Positions 36,393 to 47,043 of a stretch of 64,000 bases of DNA are shown here, one piece after another (the stretch's first letter is position 1; the number at the start of each line of letters is the position of its first letter). The notes under the pieces are model-generated. The model saw nothing but the letters and a program-made list of their open reading frames with translations, ran no database searches and was not told the origin of the DNA. The stretch comes from Plantago major (taxonomy: Eukaryota > Streptophyta > Magnoliopsida > Lamiales > Plantaginaceae): positions 21,580,765-21,644,764 of the forward strand of contig CM048840.1 in NCBI GenBank assembly GCA_026545765.1, read 5' to 3'. Both the position numbers and the translations under genes were made by a program.

Positions 36393-37168
36393 ATTCTCAT
36401 CGTACATAGTAAATGGCCTTAGGTTTCACATAATTGAGTCTAACACCGCCATGGCCACAAGCAATTCTGGGGTGTGTGTCAGGGGGCAAGATCAAGATGC
36501 AACTGATGATTTGTATGATTTTTACGGGAACCTGAGACGAATTGTGCGGCTTGAATATCCGGGGTTGCATTTGAAAAGAACCTTTCTGTTTGATGTTGAC
36601 CGGTATGATCCTACTCCAAGTGGTACGAGGAAACACGAGCTCTATCAGATGGTAGAAATTAACCATAGGAAGAGGTATCGTACTAAGTATGAACCGGTTA
36701 TCTTGGCGACTCAAGCACGCCAGGTGGTGTTTATTGAATATCCAAGCCTGGAACGCGATAAGGCGGCCTGGTTGGCTGCGATGCATATACAGGCCCGCTC
36801 CATAGTAGAGTACATTGATAAGGACGACTCAATTACCAACTCGTACCAAGAAGAGGTCGTCGATGAAACAACGAGCAAGCCTGTACATGCTGATGATGAG
36901 TTCATAGACCTGCATGAAGACCAATTTATAGACTTAACAATAGCCGAGGAGGATGAGGGTATGTGTGTATTGTATGCTTAGTTGTTATGTGTATATATGC
37001 TTAGTTGTTGATTATCCCAACTTTTTGTGCTTTAATATATGTCAAATGTATATGTTTTACATGCCTATTCATGTGTTCTTTACTAACACATTTTTTTCCT
37101 GTAATTTCTTATATGCTTTTGCAGATGTCGCGCCAAAGGAAGTCCACATACCTTCCTCCCGGGTGTAG
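36393..37168 (+). pseudogene. CACTA TNP2-type transposase, 3' portion (DUF4216 region)
   Basis: Continuation of the transposase after the Copia insertion. With one ATTCT removed, the exon ending at 20773 joins in frame to SSYIVNGLRFHIIE, then the DUF4216-type block NSGVCVRG, DDLYDFYGNLRRIVRLEYPG and QMVEINHRKRYRTKYEP (about 36460-36720), and an acidic tail. The frame is open to 36981. A good donor (GTATGT, 36959) and an acceptor ending at 37124 would instead give a short last exon ending VHIPSSRV at the TAG 37166-37168, overlapping the start of the second CACTA gene in a different frame. Confidence 0.8.
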
Positions 37169-39125
37169 GGGTAGGGGGAGTCCATCGGGTTCTGGTGCGG
37201 GCAGTACACCAGCGAGTGGAGCTAGTAGTCCTACGGTCGGCTTTGATATTGGTGGGAGCAGCAGCCAGTCTGAGGTTCCAGAGACTCCACTGGGCTCTAC
37301 GTCACATGCTCCTAGTGACTACTTCTCTGACGGGTGTCCCTATCTCACGTTGACAGATGGTGCTAAATTTCAGGGGAAGCTGGTGTTGTTCCCCAACGGC
37401 AAGAACAAGTAAGTATTATGCATTTATAGAACATAACTTAAGATAAATATATGTTACATGATTTTACTAATGAATATTCGTTTCTTGTTTGTCTCATTGA
37501 TAACAGGTTTTGGCCACCAAAAGCTTCGGTTAAACTCGGCAAAATCTTTAGGGGCAGGAGGGAGATGCCGGGACATGGAGGCGAGCAGTGGATGAAGATC
37601 TCGGACCGGATGAAGCATTTTTACTTTGATGAGTTGCGGGTAAACTTAAATGTTATAATGAATGCTTTATTTGTTGTTTTAGTCGTTGCGTTAATGTGTG
37701 TGGTATGTTAGCCACTATATGTGAGTGGTATGTTAGCCACTGAACTTGGGTGATATGTTAGTCACCATTGTGTTAGTCAATTTTAGGACAATTTGACTGG
37801 TATGTTAGCTACTAAACTTGGTTTGATATGTTAGTCACCATTCATGAACTTGTTGTGTCATTTAAGTGGTATGCTAGCCACTAAACTTGGGTGATATGTT
37901 AGTCACCATTGTGTTAGTCAATTTTAGGACAATTTGAGTGGTATGTTAGCCACTAAACTTGGTTTGATATGTTAGTCACCATTCATGAACTTGTTGTGTC
38001 ATTTGAGTGGTATGTTAGCCGCTAAACTTGGGTGATATGTTAGTCACCATTGTGTTAGTCAATTTTATGACAATTTGAGTGGTATGTTATCCACTAAACT
38101 TAGTTTGATATGTTAGTCACCATTCATGAACTTTTTGTGTCATTTGAGTGGTATGTTAGCCACTAAACTTGGTGTTATATTCAAATTGTTATCTTTCTTT
38201 AAACTGGTGTAATTTTTACTTTGTATGGAATTGTTGTAGAAAGACTACTACATTCCCAATGCCTTGGTGCCCCAATTATACTCTGTTTTCGAAACTTTAG
38301 GATCAGACATCTATAGGAAAATGGTGAACAAAATGAAGAAGACACGCAAACAACCAACTTGGGTGGGGATGAGGAGTGAGCACTTTGGGAGGAGTACTGG
38401 AAGGATCCCTTTGTCCAGGATCAAGCTAAAAAGAACAGACAAAATCGTTTGACTGAGCCGCGAGATGGTACGGGCACTGCCAGACATCATTATGGGTCGC
38501 GAGTTGTTGTTACAGATCACGTGATGGAGGTTAGTAACTACTTGTTTGCACATATGTTTTTTAGGCCAATAGAGGATATCCGAGGACTGATCTATACCAC
38601 TTCAAGAAGGCTAAGCTGAAGAATGACATTTGGACTAACGTGAGGGCCGAGCGTATTGCGGTACGTTTCTTTCTTAAGGTTAACATTTGTATTTGTGTAT
38701 TTATAAGTGTTCCTAAAATTGCATCTCATTTTGTATGCACTTTACTATTGCAGAGTGAGGTGGAGAGGAGGATGGATGAGAGGATGATCGACGGTCATGA
38801 GCTGTTAATTGAAGAGCAAAACCAGATCTTCTTTGACGTCAACCCAGTGGACAGCAATGGTCGAACATATGGATTAGAAAGTTTGGGCCCTGCTATGAGT
38901 TCTAGTAGCTTCTCAGTGTCCCAGGGTGGATCACGATCTGATGTTTTCACACAGGACCATGTTCATGAGATGATGACTCCTCTCCAAGAGGAAATAGCTG
39001 CGACCAAGGTAGCTTACCAGCAAGTTCTTGAGGAACAGGATCGTATGGCTCAGCGGATGGACGCTTTGACCCAGATGATCAGCATTTCTTCCCAGTCCCA
39101 CCCACCGCCTCCTCCCCATTCTTAG
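37125..39125 (+). CDS. CACTA second gene (TnpA-position, Transposase_24-like), five exons
   Basis: Exons 37125-37408, 37507-37639, 38240-38529, 38565-38660 and 38754-39125 all have GT-AG boundaries. The ATG lies directly at a splice acceptor (GCAG/ATG), so it is probably reached by splicing of a shared transcript, as in En/Spm where TnpA and TnpD come from one precursor. Exon 1 is S/G/P-rich. Exons 3 and 4 hold a plant Transposase_24-type region (LWEEYWKDP, then KKNRQNRLTEPRDGTG), and exon 5 an amphipathic C-terminal coiled-coil (MTPLQEEIAATKVAYQQVLEEQ) and a proline/histidine tail. Exon 3 contains a one-base frameshift near 38360 and a TGA where TGG is expected, so the copy is damaged. The product would be a nuclear DNA-binding protein acting on the subterminal repeats. 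Confidence 0.7.
37700..38172. repeat. Minisatellite in intron 2 of the second CACTA gene
   Basis: Alternating phrases GGTATGTTAGCCACTAAACT and GATATGTTAGTCACCATT repeat with spacers GTGTTAGTCAATTTTAGGAC and CATGAACTTGTTGTGTCATT. The composite period is about 140 bp, with three to four copies. Confidence 0.85.
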
Positions 39126-39354
39126 TTACATCAGACTTATGTTGTTTATGCTACATACTTTGACACTATCTCATCTTCTAGCTACTTGTGTTTGTATACT
39201 TTAGACTTCGGTTTGATAATGCAATTTATCTACGTTTGGATAATTAATGCAATTTAATTGTTTCGGGTATATTATGTATGATTATATTATGTGAAAAAAA
39301 CAGGTGAAATGTGAAACATGAATTTAAAATACTAAAAAAAAAATTAAAAACAGT

Positions 39355-39760
39355 AAATTTAGCGACGGAATTAAATCCGTCGCTAAATTCACGAATTAAG
39401 GGCGAATTAGCCCTTGGAATTTAGCGACGGATTAAAATCCGTCGCTAAATCTCACACGAATTAGGGCGACCTAATGGTGGAATTCAGCGGATTAAAATCC
39501 GTCGCTAAATCTCACACGGATTAAAATCCGTCGCTAAATTCCGTCACTAATTGGTGACGGATTAGTAATCCGTCGCCAATTCGGACGGACTGGTCAACGG
39601 ATTATTCCGTCGCCAGTCCGTCGTTATTTGACGACGGAATACTTATCCGTCGTCAAGAAATTTGTGACACATTAAATTGGGATGGGGGCGTGATCCGTCG
39701 CTACGGATTTAGCGACGAGTCGGTCCTGTTTTAGCGACGGATAGTTCCATCGCTAAAACA
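39355..39760. repeat. CACTA right subterminal repeats
   Basis: Dense copies of TTTAGCGACGGATT and AATCCGTCGCTAAAT in both orientations, often arranged as palindromic pairs, plus related GACGGATTAGTAATCCGTC and GTCGTCAAG variants. Confidence 0.85.
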
Positions 39761-39776
39761 GGATTTTTTTGTAGTG
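39761..39776 (-). repeat. CACTA right terminal inverted repeat
   Basis: Reads CACTACAAAAAAATCC from the right edge inward and is followed by the CAT duplication at 39777-39779. Confidence 0.9.
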
Positions 39777-40028
39777 CATTTACGCTAGAAAAGTTGGCGG
39801 TGTTTGGTACTTCTTGGATGGTTGGGTAACCTTTGCGCAGGAGAATTCGATTGAAAAGTTTGACATGTTATGGTTTCAAAATAACTGCGAAGGTTTATTT
39901 GATGTGAAGATTTGTGGATTAAATGGATGTGACAAAAAAAGGTGTTGCATGCAAAAAGCCTGGTGCAGGAGCACCAGGTTTGAGAGATGGTACATCTCAC
40001 TTCAGCATTATCTAATTTTACCTACGGG

Positions 40029-40785
40029 GAAATTACGTTTTCTACCCCTTAAATTTAAGCCAATTATAGTTTAGTCACTTCTATTCAAACAATTACAGAT
40101 ACACCCAGAATCTAATTTTTGAGTTGACCAAAAATAAAATAAATGGAAAAGAAAATGAATTGGACTTAGTTGCAATTTATAATCTTCAATTTACTACACA
40201 TTGGACTCTAATATTTTATAAATTACAACAATGACTCATTTCTTCTTCCTTCTTCAAAAAAGCTCCGATCGGAGCTATTATATCTGATATGAGAGCTAAC
40301 AACTCCTCGGAGTCGTGAACAACCGATGGAGGCTGTTAGCTCCATGAAGTACATAATAGCTCCGATCGGAGCTTTTTTTTAGTAGGAAGAAGAAGATGGA
40401 GGAAGGAGGAAGAAGAAGATGGAGGAAGGAGGAAGAAGAAGAAGAAGTTGACAAAGATTGGTGGTGGTGGTGGTTGGAGGTGGTGGAAGAAGGTTGAAAA
40501 TGGTGGGTAGTTAGATTTGAAGAAATAAAAATTTTGGGGTTTGTTTGTGAGAGTTATAAACGTTTTGGGGTTTATTTTGCAATAAGAGAGAATTAATTAA
40601 TTTTTGAATTATAAAGAAAAGATAAAATGGGTGAAAAAGTTGACTTTTGGGCCTATCTGTAATTACATTTTTTTTCGTGTGTACAAAATGGGTTGATATG
40701 TAATTGTTTGAATAAAAGGGGCTAAATTGAAAAGAGGCTATATTGCAGGGGTGGTATATGTAATTTTCCCTTTACTTACCTTTAT
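40029..40785. mobile_element. MITE with long imperfect terminal inverted repeats
   Basis: Inserted in the intron of B3 unit 2; other units read straight through AATTTTACCTTTATTAGAGG. Left GGGAAATTACGTTTTCTACC and right (inverted) GGGAAAATTACATATACCAC start inverted repeats extending about 80 bp, including ATTCAAACAATTACA on both arms. TTACCT occurs on both sides and may be the target duplication. It contains a very strong hairpin at 40259-40375 and GAAGAAGA / GGAGGAAG simple repeats at 40383-40450. No coding capacity. The long arms suggest Mutator-type ancestry. Confidence 0.7.
40259..40375. repeat. Nested palindromes: AGCTCCGATCGGAGCT twice, in a hairpin
   Basis: The 16-bp perfect palindrome AGCTCCGATCGGAGCT occurs at 40261-40276 and 40358-40373. 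Flanks extend it to a 23-bp inverted repeat (AAAGCTCCGATCGGAGCTAT plus TAT on the left), and inner arms GAGCTAACA / TGTTAGCTC pair as well. Confidence 0.9.
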
Positions 40786-41460
40786 TAGAGGCTGTTATTT
40801 AATATTTTTGTTCATCTACTACTACTTAAGTTCGTCGTGATATTGCTAAATTTTAATGCTATTACATTATCCAGATACAGGTCGCCAACCCAAACAACGC
40901 AGAAGAGTCAATTGGTTAGGTGGATATTTTTGATGATGGATCGGTTCCCCAGCCTGAAGGCACATACTTTGTGACAAAGTTCAGTCGTAAAAGGATGAAC
41001 GGGTGGGTACGTTATTGGATGGAATTATGGATAGTTTTTTATACTATTGTTATTGTAATCTGAATATAAACTGAAAGTTGTGTTGATTGACATTACATGG
41101 TATTTTGACATTTTTTGTTGCAGCATGTCCCTCAGGGTTTGTTTGCAAATCAAAGTTTTGCACTTCCATGAAAGCTGGCAGTGCATGATCCAGAAGGTTG
41201 CACCACCACAACCAAATACCGTCAATGGCAAGATGCAAGGAAAAGATACATTGGAGGATGGAACATGCTGCGAAAATTAAATAGTCTCACTCTAGATGGT
41301 ATTTGCATTTGTGAGTTTGATGATATATTTCGCCGAAAATGTGTATGCTAGGATTTTGTAAAAGAAAACTTCTGAATTTGGAAACTTATTGTATTCATAT
41401 TGTGTATGGACATGGTAAATTATTGTAGGCCTATTATGAGGAGGCAAGTTCACAATTCTA

Positions 41461-42720
41461 AATAAGTTGTGATTATTTCACACTTCAAATGCGCATGCTT
41501 CGCGATGATGCTCCAAACTTTACTATTATGGTACATAACAATTTGAAGCATGTTCAATCTTTAAATAATTTTGCGATTAGCTCACACTTTCAATGTGCAA
41601 GTTTTATTGATTTTACGATTACTTCACACTTTCAATTCGCAAGCTTTGCTGAAATTACATGCTTGTGATATGCACGTTCATTTTTCGGGTTACTTCATTG
41701 ATATTTGTAATACGTGTGTTCAAGATTATGACTTCATGGGCATAAATGTGGTGCTCAATTAATCTTTCAATATTTTATGGCACTTCATTTATTTCACATT
41801 TTGATTAACATTTGGCCATTTACGCTATAAAATTTAGCGGTGCTTGGTACCTCGTGGATGGTTGAGAAACCTTTGTGCAGGAGAATTCTCTTGAAAAGTT
41901 TGAATGTTATGGTTTCAATATACCAGCGAAGGTTTATTTGATGTAAAGATTTATGAATCAAATGGATGTGGCAAAAATGGTGTTTGATGCAAAAAGACTG
42001 GTGAAGGAGCACCAGGTTTAAGGGATGGTACATCCCACTTCATCATTCTCTAATTTTACCATTATTAGAGATTGTTATAAAATATTTATGCTCATCTAGT
42101 ACTACTTAATTTCGTAGTGACATTGCTAAATTTTAATGCTATTACATTATCCAAATACTGGTGGACAACCCAAACAACACAGAAGACTTGATTGGTTGGG
42201 TGGGGAATTTTTTTTACGATGGATTGGTTCCCCGACCTGAAGGCACATACTTTGTGACAAAGTACAATAACGAGTGGGTACGTTATTAGATGGAATTATG
42301 GAAAAAAAAATTATATCATTGTTCTTGTAATCTGAATATAAACTGAAAGTTGTGTTGATTGACATTACATGGTATTTTGACATTTTCTGTTGGAGCATGT
42401 CCCTCAGGGTTTGTTTGCAAATCGAAGTTTTGTACTTCTATGAAATTTGACACTGCATGATCCAGAAAGTTGCACCTTCACCACCAAATACCGTCAATGG
42501 CAAGATGCAAGGACAAGATACATTGGAGGATGGAACATGCTGCGGAAATTAAACTGTCTCACTCTAGATGGTATTTGCATTGTAAGTTTGATGATATATT
42601 TCGCCCAAAATGTGTATGTCAGGTTTTTGTAAAAGAAAACTTATGAATTTGGAAACTTATTGTATTCATGATGTGAATAGACATGGTAAATTATTGTTGG
42701 CCTATTATGAGGAGTCAAGT
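41461..42720 (+). pseudogene. REM/B3 array, unit 3
   Basis: A full unit of about 1.25 kb: spacer with CACTTTCAATGCGCAAGC-like phrases, exon A near 41822 (with TGA for W in DGW.T), exon B near 42160 and exon C near 42395 (GGWNMLRKLNCLTLDGI). It has stops and small deletions, so no functional product is expected. Confidence 0.7.
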
Positions 42721-43980
42721 TCACAATTCTAAATAAGTTGTGCTTATTTCACACTTCAATTGTGCATGCTTCGCTGTAATGCTCCAAACTTTAATATTAT
42801 GGTACATAACAATTTGAAGCATGTTCAATCTTTAAATGATTTTGCGATTAGCTCGCACTTTCAATGCGCAAGCTTTATTGATTTTGCGATTACTTCACAG
42901 TTTCAATGCGCAATATTTGCTGAAATTACATGCTTGTGATACGCACGATCATCTTTCAGGATACTTCAATGGTATTTGTAATACCAGTTTTCAAAATTAT
43001 GACTTCATGGGCATTAATGTGGTGTTCAATCTTTCAATGTTTCATGGCACTTTATTATTTTCACAGTTTGATTAACATTTGTCCATTTACGCTAGAAAAG
43101 TTGGCGGTGCTTGGTACTTTGTGGATGGTTGGGAAACCTTTGTGCAGGAGAATTCGCTTAAAAAGTTTGACATGTTACGGCTTCAATATACCAGCGAAGG
43201 TTTATTTGATGTGAAGATTTATGGATTAAATGGATGTGACAAAAAAGGTGTTGGATGCAAAAAGCCTGGTGAAATAGCACAAGGTTTGAGAGATACATCC
43301 CACTTCATCATTCTCAAATTTTACCTTAGAGGATGTTATTTAATATTTATGCCCATCTACTATTACTTAATTTCGTCATGACATTGCTAACTTTTAATTC
43401 TATTACATTATTTAGATACTGGTGGACAACCCAAACAACGCATAAAACTTGATTAGTTGGGTGGGGATATTTTTTACGATGGATTGGTTCCTCGGCCTGA
43501 AGGCACATACTTTGTGACAAAGTTCAATCATAAAAGGATGAACGAGTAGGTACGTTATTGGATGGAATCATGGAATTTTTTTTATATCATTGTTAGTTGA
43601 AAGTTGTGTTGATTGACATTACATGGTATGTTGGCAAATTTCCGTTGTAGCCCTCAGGGTTCGCTTGCGAATCGAAGTTTTGCACTTCCATGAAAGTTGA
43701 CACTTCATGATCCAGAAGGCCCACCCTTCACCACCGAATACCGTCAAAGGCAAGATGCAAGCTAGGACAAGATACATTGGAGGATGGAACATGCTGCGGA
43801 AATTAAATGGTCTCACTCTAGATGGTATTTGCATCTGTGAGTTTGATGATATATTTCGCCCAAAATGTGCATGTCAAGTTTTTGTAAAAGAAAAACTAAT
43901 GAATTTGAAACTTATTGTATTCATGATGTGTATGGACATGGTAAAATATTGTTGGCCAATTATGAGGTGTATCATATTCT
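42721..43980 (+). pseudogene. REM/B3 array, unit 4 (best-preserved exon A)
   Basis: Exon A (about 43085-43310) is open: VGGAWYFVDGWETFVQENSL, LFDVKIYGLNGCDKKGVGC, KKPGEIAQGLRDTSHFI. This is the second half of a B3 domain followed by a linker. Exon B begins near 43423 (GGQPKQR) and has a stop. Exon C (about 43650-43880) gives WNMLRKLNGLTLDGICICEF with an altered upstream part. The order matches units 2, 3 and 5. Confidence 0.72.
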
Positions 43981-45230
43981 AAATATGTTGTTCTTATTTC
44001 ACACTTCAAATGTGCATGCTTTGCTATAATACTCCAAAATTTCATATTCCGGTACATAACAATTTGAAGGATGTTGAATCTTTAAATGATTTTGCGATTA
44101 GCCCACAGTTTCAATGTGCAAGCTTTATTAATTTTGTGATTAGTTCACTCTTTCATTGAGCAAGCTTTGCTGAAACTACACGCTTGTGATGTGCACTTTC
44201 ATTGATATTTTTAATTCCAGATTTCATCATTATGACTTCATGGGCATAAATTTGGTGCTCAACCTTTCAATATTTTATGGCACTTTTTTTTTCACAGTTT
44301 GATTTACATTTGGCCATTTATACTAGAAAAGTTGGTGGTGTTTGGTACTTCCTGGATGGTTGGGAAACCTTTGTGAAGGAGAATTCGCTTGAAAAGTTTG
44401 ACATGTTACGGTTTTAATATACCAGCGAAGGTTTGCTTGGTATGAAGATTTATGGATTAAATGGATGTGATAAAAAAGGTGTTGGATGCAGAAAGTCGGG
44501 TGAAGGAGAACCATATTTGAGAGATGGTACATCCCACTTCATCATTCTCTAATTCTACCTTTATTAGAGCTGGTTGTTATTTAATATTTATGCTAATCTA
44601 CTACTACTTAATTTCCTCGTGACATTGCTAAATTATAATGATATTACATTATACAGATACTGGTGGACAGCCCAAACAACGCAGAAGACTTGATTGGTTG
44701 GGTAAGGATATTTTTTTCGATGGATCGGTTCCACGGCCTGAAGGCACATACTTTATGAAAAAGTTCAAATCGTAAAAGGTTGAACGAGTGGGTACGTTAT
44801 TGGATGGCATTATGGAAGATTTGTTTTCATATCATTATTATTGTAATCTGAATATAAATTGAAGGTTGTGTTGATTGACATTACATGATATTTTGACATT
44901 TTATGTTGCAGCATGTCCCTCAGGGTTTGCTTGCGAATCGAAGTTTTGCACTTCCATCAAAGCTGACAATGTATGATCTAGAAGGCCGCACCTTCACCAC
45001 CAAATACCACCAATGGCAAGATGCAAGGACAAGATGCATTCAAAGATGGAACATGCTGTGGAAATTAAATGGCCTCACTCCAGATGATATTTGCATCTGT
45101 GAGTTTGATAATATATTTCGCCCAGAAATGTGTATGTCAGGTTTTTGATGATATAAAAGAAAACTAATGAATTTTGAAACTTATTGTATTCATGATGTGT
45201 ATGGACATGGTAGATTATTGTTAGCCTATT
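43981..45230 (+). pseudogene. REM/B3 array, unit 5 (best-preserved exon C)
   Basis: Exon A (about 44316) has a TAA after MLRF. Exon B is near 44662. Exon C (44903-45148) is fully open and lacks the TGA seen in the other units: HVPQGLLANRSFALPSKLTM, then YHQWQDARTRCIQRWNMLWK and LNGLTPDDICICEF, a nearly complete B3 domain of REM type. This shows what the repeated exon originally encoded. Confidence 0.75.
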
Positions 45231-46990
45231 ATGAGTTGTCAAGTACACAATTCTAAATATTTTGTGTTTATTTCATCCTTCAAATTAATGTGCATGCTTC
45301 GCTATAATGCTCCAAAATATCATATTCAAATACATAACAATTTGAAGCATGTTGAATCTTTCAATGATTTTTCGATTAGTTCACACTTTCAATGCGCAAG
45401 CTTTATTAATTTTGCGATTAGTTCGCTCATTCAATGCGCAAGCTTTGCTGAAACTGCATGCTTGTGATGCGCACATTCATATTTTAGGATACTCCATTGT
45501 TATTTGTAATTCCAAATTTCAGGATCATGAATTCATGAGCATAAATTTGGTACTCAAACTTCTAATATTTTATGGCACTTTATTTATTTCACAGTTTGAA
45601 AAACATCACTTCAAACTATGTAATCAAGGCTGCAAAAGAAGTAACAAGATAAGGAGGTACCAAAAGTTTCATTGTACAATTCCTTTATAATTTGCAAGAT
45701 GCAAGGACAAGATGCATTTGAAGATGGAACATGCTATATATGGAAATTAAATGGCCTCACTCCATATGATATTTGAATCTGTGAGTTTGATGATATATTT
45801 CGCCCAGAAATGTGTATGTCAGTTTTTGTAAAATAAAACTAATGAATTTTGAAATTTATTGTATTCATGATGTGTATGGACATGGTAGATTATTGTTGGC
45901 CTATTATGAGGTGTCAAGTACACAATTCTAAATATTTTGCATTTATTTCACCCTTCAAATGCGCATGCTTAGCTGTAATGCTCCAAAATTTCATATTCTG
46001 GTACATAACAATTTGAAGCATGTTGAATCTTTCAATGATTTTGCGATTAGTTCACACTTCCAATGCACAAGCTTTATTAATTTTGCGATTAGTTCGCTCA
46101 TTCAATGCACAAGCTTTGCTGAAACTGCATGCTTGTGATGCGCACATTGCATCTTTTAGGATACTCCATTGTTATGTGTAATTCCAAATTTCAAGATCAT
46201 GACTTCTTGAGCATAAATTTGGTACTCAAACTTCCAATATTTTATGGCACTTTATTTATTTCACAGTTTGAAAAACATCACTTTAAACTATGTAATCAAG
46301 GCTGCAAAAGAAGTAACAAGATAAGGAGGTACCAAAAGTTTCATTGTACAATTCCTTTATGATTTGCAAGATGCATTTGAAGACGGAACATGCTATGGAA
46401 ATTAAATGGCCTCACTCCATATGATATTTGCATTTGTGAGTTTGATGATATATTTCGCCCAGAAATGTGTGTGTCAGTTTTTGTAAAAGAAAACTAATGA
46501 ATTTTGAAACTTATTGTATTCATGATGTGTATGGACATGGTAGATTATTGTTGGCCTATTATTAGGTGTCAAGTACACAATTCTAAATATTTTGCGTTTA
46601 TTTCACCCTTCAAATGCAGTGTAATGCTCCAAAATTTCATATTCTGGTACATAACAATTTGAAGCATGTTGAATCTTTCAATGATTTGCGATTAGTTCAC
46701 ACTTCCAATGCACAAGCTTTATTAATTTTGCGATTAGTTCGTTCATTTCAATGTGCAAGCTTTGTTGAAACTGCATGCTTGTGATGCGCACATTCATCTT
46801 TTAGGATAAGTATAAATTTGGTACTCAAACTTCCAATATTTTATGGCACTTTATTTATTTCACAGTTTGAAAAACATCACTTTAAATTATGTAATCAAGG
46901 CTGCAAAAGAAGTAACAAGATAAGGAGGTACCAAAAGTTTCATTGTACAATTCCAATATACAAGATATAACCATGAATCTATAGGCTTTC
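45231..46990. repeat. Truncated B3-array units (about 0.6-0.7 kb period)
   Basis: Three shortened units lack exons A and B and keep spacer phrases (TTGAAGCATGTTGAATCTTTC, split as TTGAAGCATGTTG / AATCTTTC; TTCAATGCGCAAGCTTTGCT) plus a remnant of exon C (GGCCTCACTCCATATGATAT). Each carries the same added segment with TAATCAAGGCTGCAAAAGAA and AAGATAAGGAGGTACC, so they multiplied after the truncation. Confidence 0.75.
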
Positions 46991-47043
46991 TATACCGCGT
47001 TCCTCAAACTTCCAATTAGACGTTGTTGCACCGAAGGACGTGC

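Larger units (their letters stand above)
16758..39776 (+). mobile_element. CACTA (En/Spm) DNA transposon, 23.0 kb including a nested Copia element
   Basis: The left end is CACTACAAGAAAATCC and the right end, read inward, CACTACAAAAAAATCC. CAT flanks both ends (16755-16757 and 39777-39779), the 3-bp duplication expected for CACTA. Undisturbed B3 units contain one CAT at the homologous site, so the pre-insertion sequence can be deduced. Subterminal regions are full of TTTAGCGACGG / CCGTCGCTAAA repeats in both orientations. It carries a TNP2-type transposase gene and a second gene with a plant Transposase_24-like region. Without the 15.6-kb retrotransposon and its 5-bp duplication the element is about 7.4 kb. 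The coding genes have frameshifts and stops. Confidence 0.94.
39777..41460 (+). pseudogene. REM/B3 array, unit 2 (right part), with a MITE in its intron
   Basis: Exon A (39779 onward) encodes VGGVWYFLDGWVTFAQ and FDVKICGLNGCDKK, the second half of a REM-type B3 domain, and loses frame in a run of A near 39936. Exon B (about 40876-41005) and exon C (about 41122-41360, with the same TGA as unit 1) follow after a 0.76-kb insertion. Its upstream spacer lies at 16400-16757, on the other side of the CACTA element. Confidence 0.7.
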
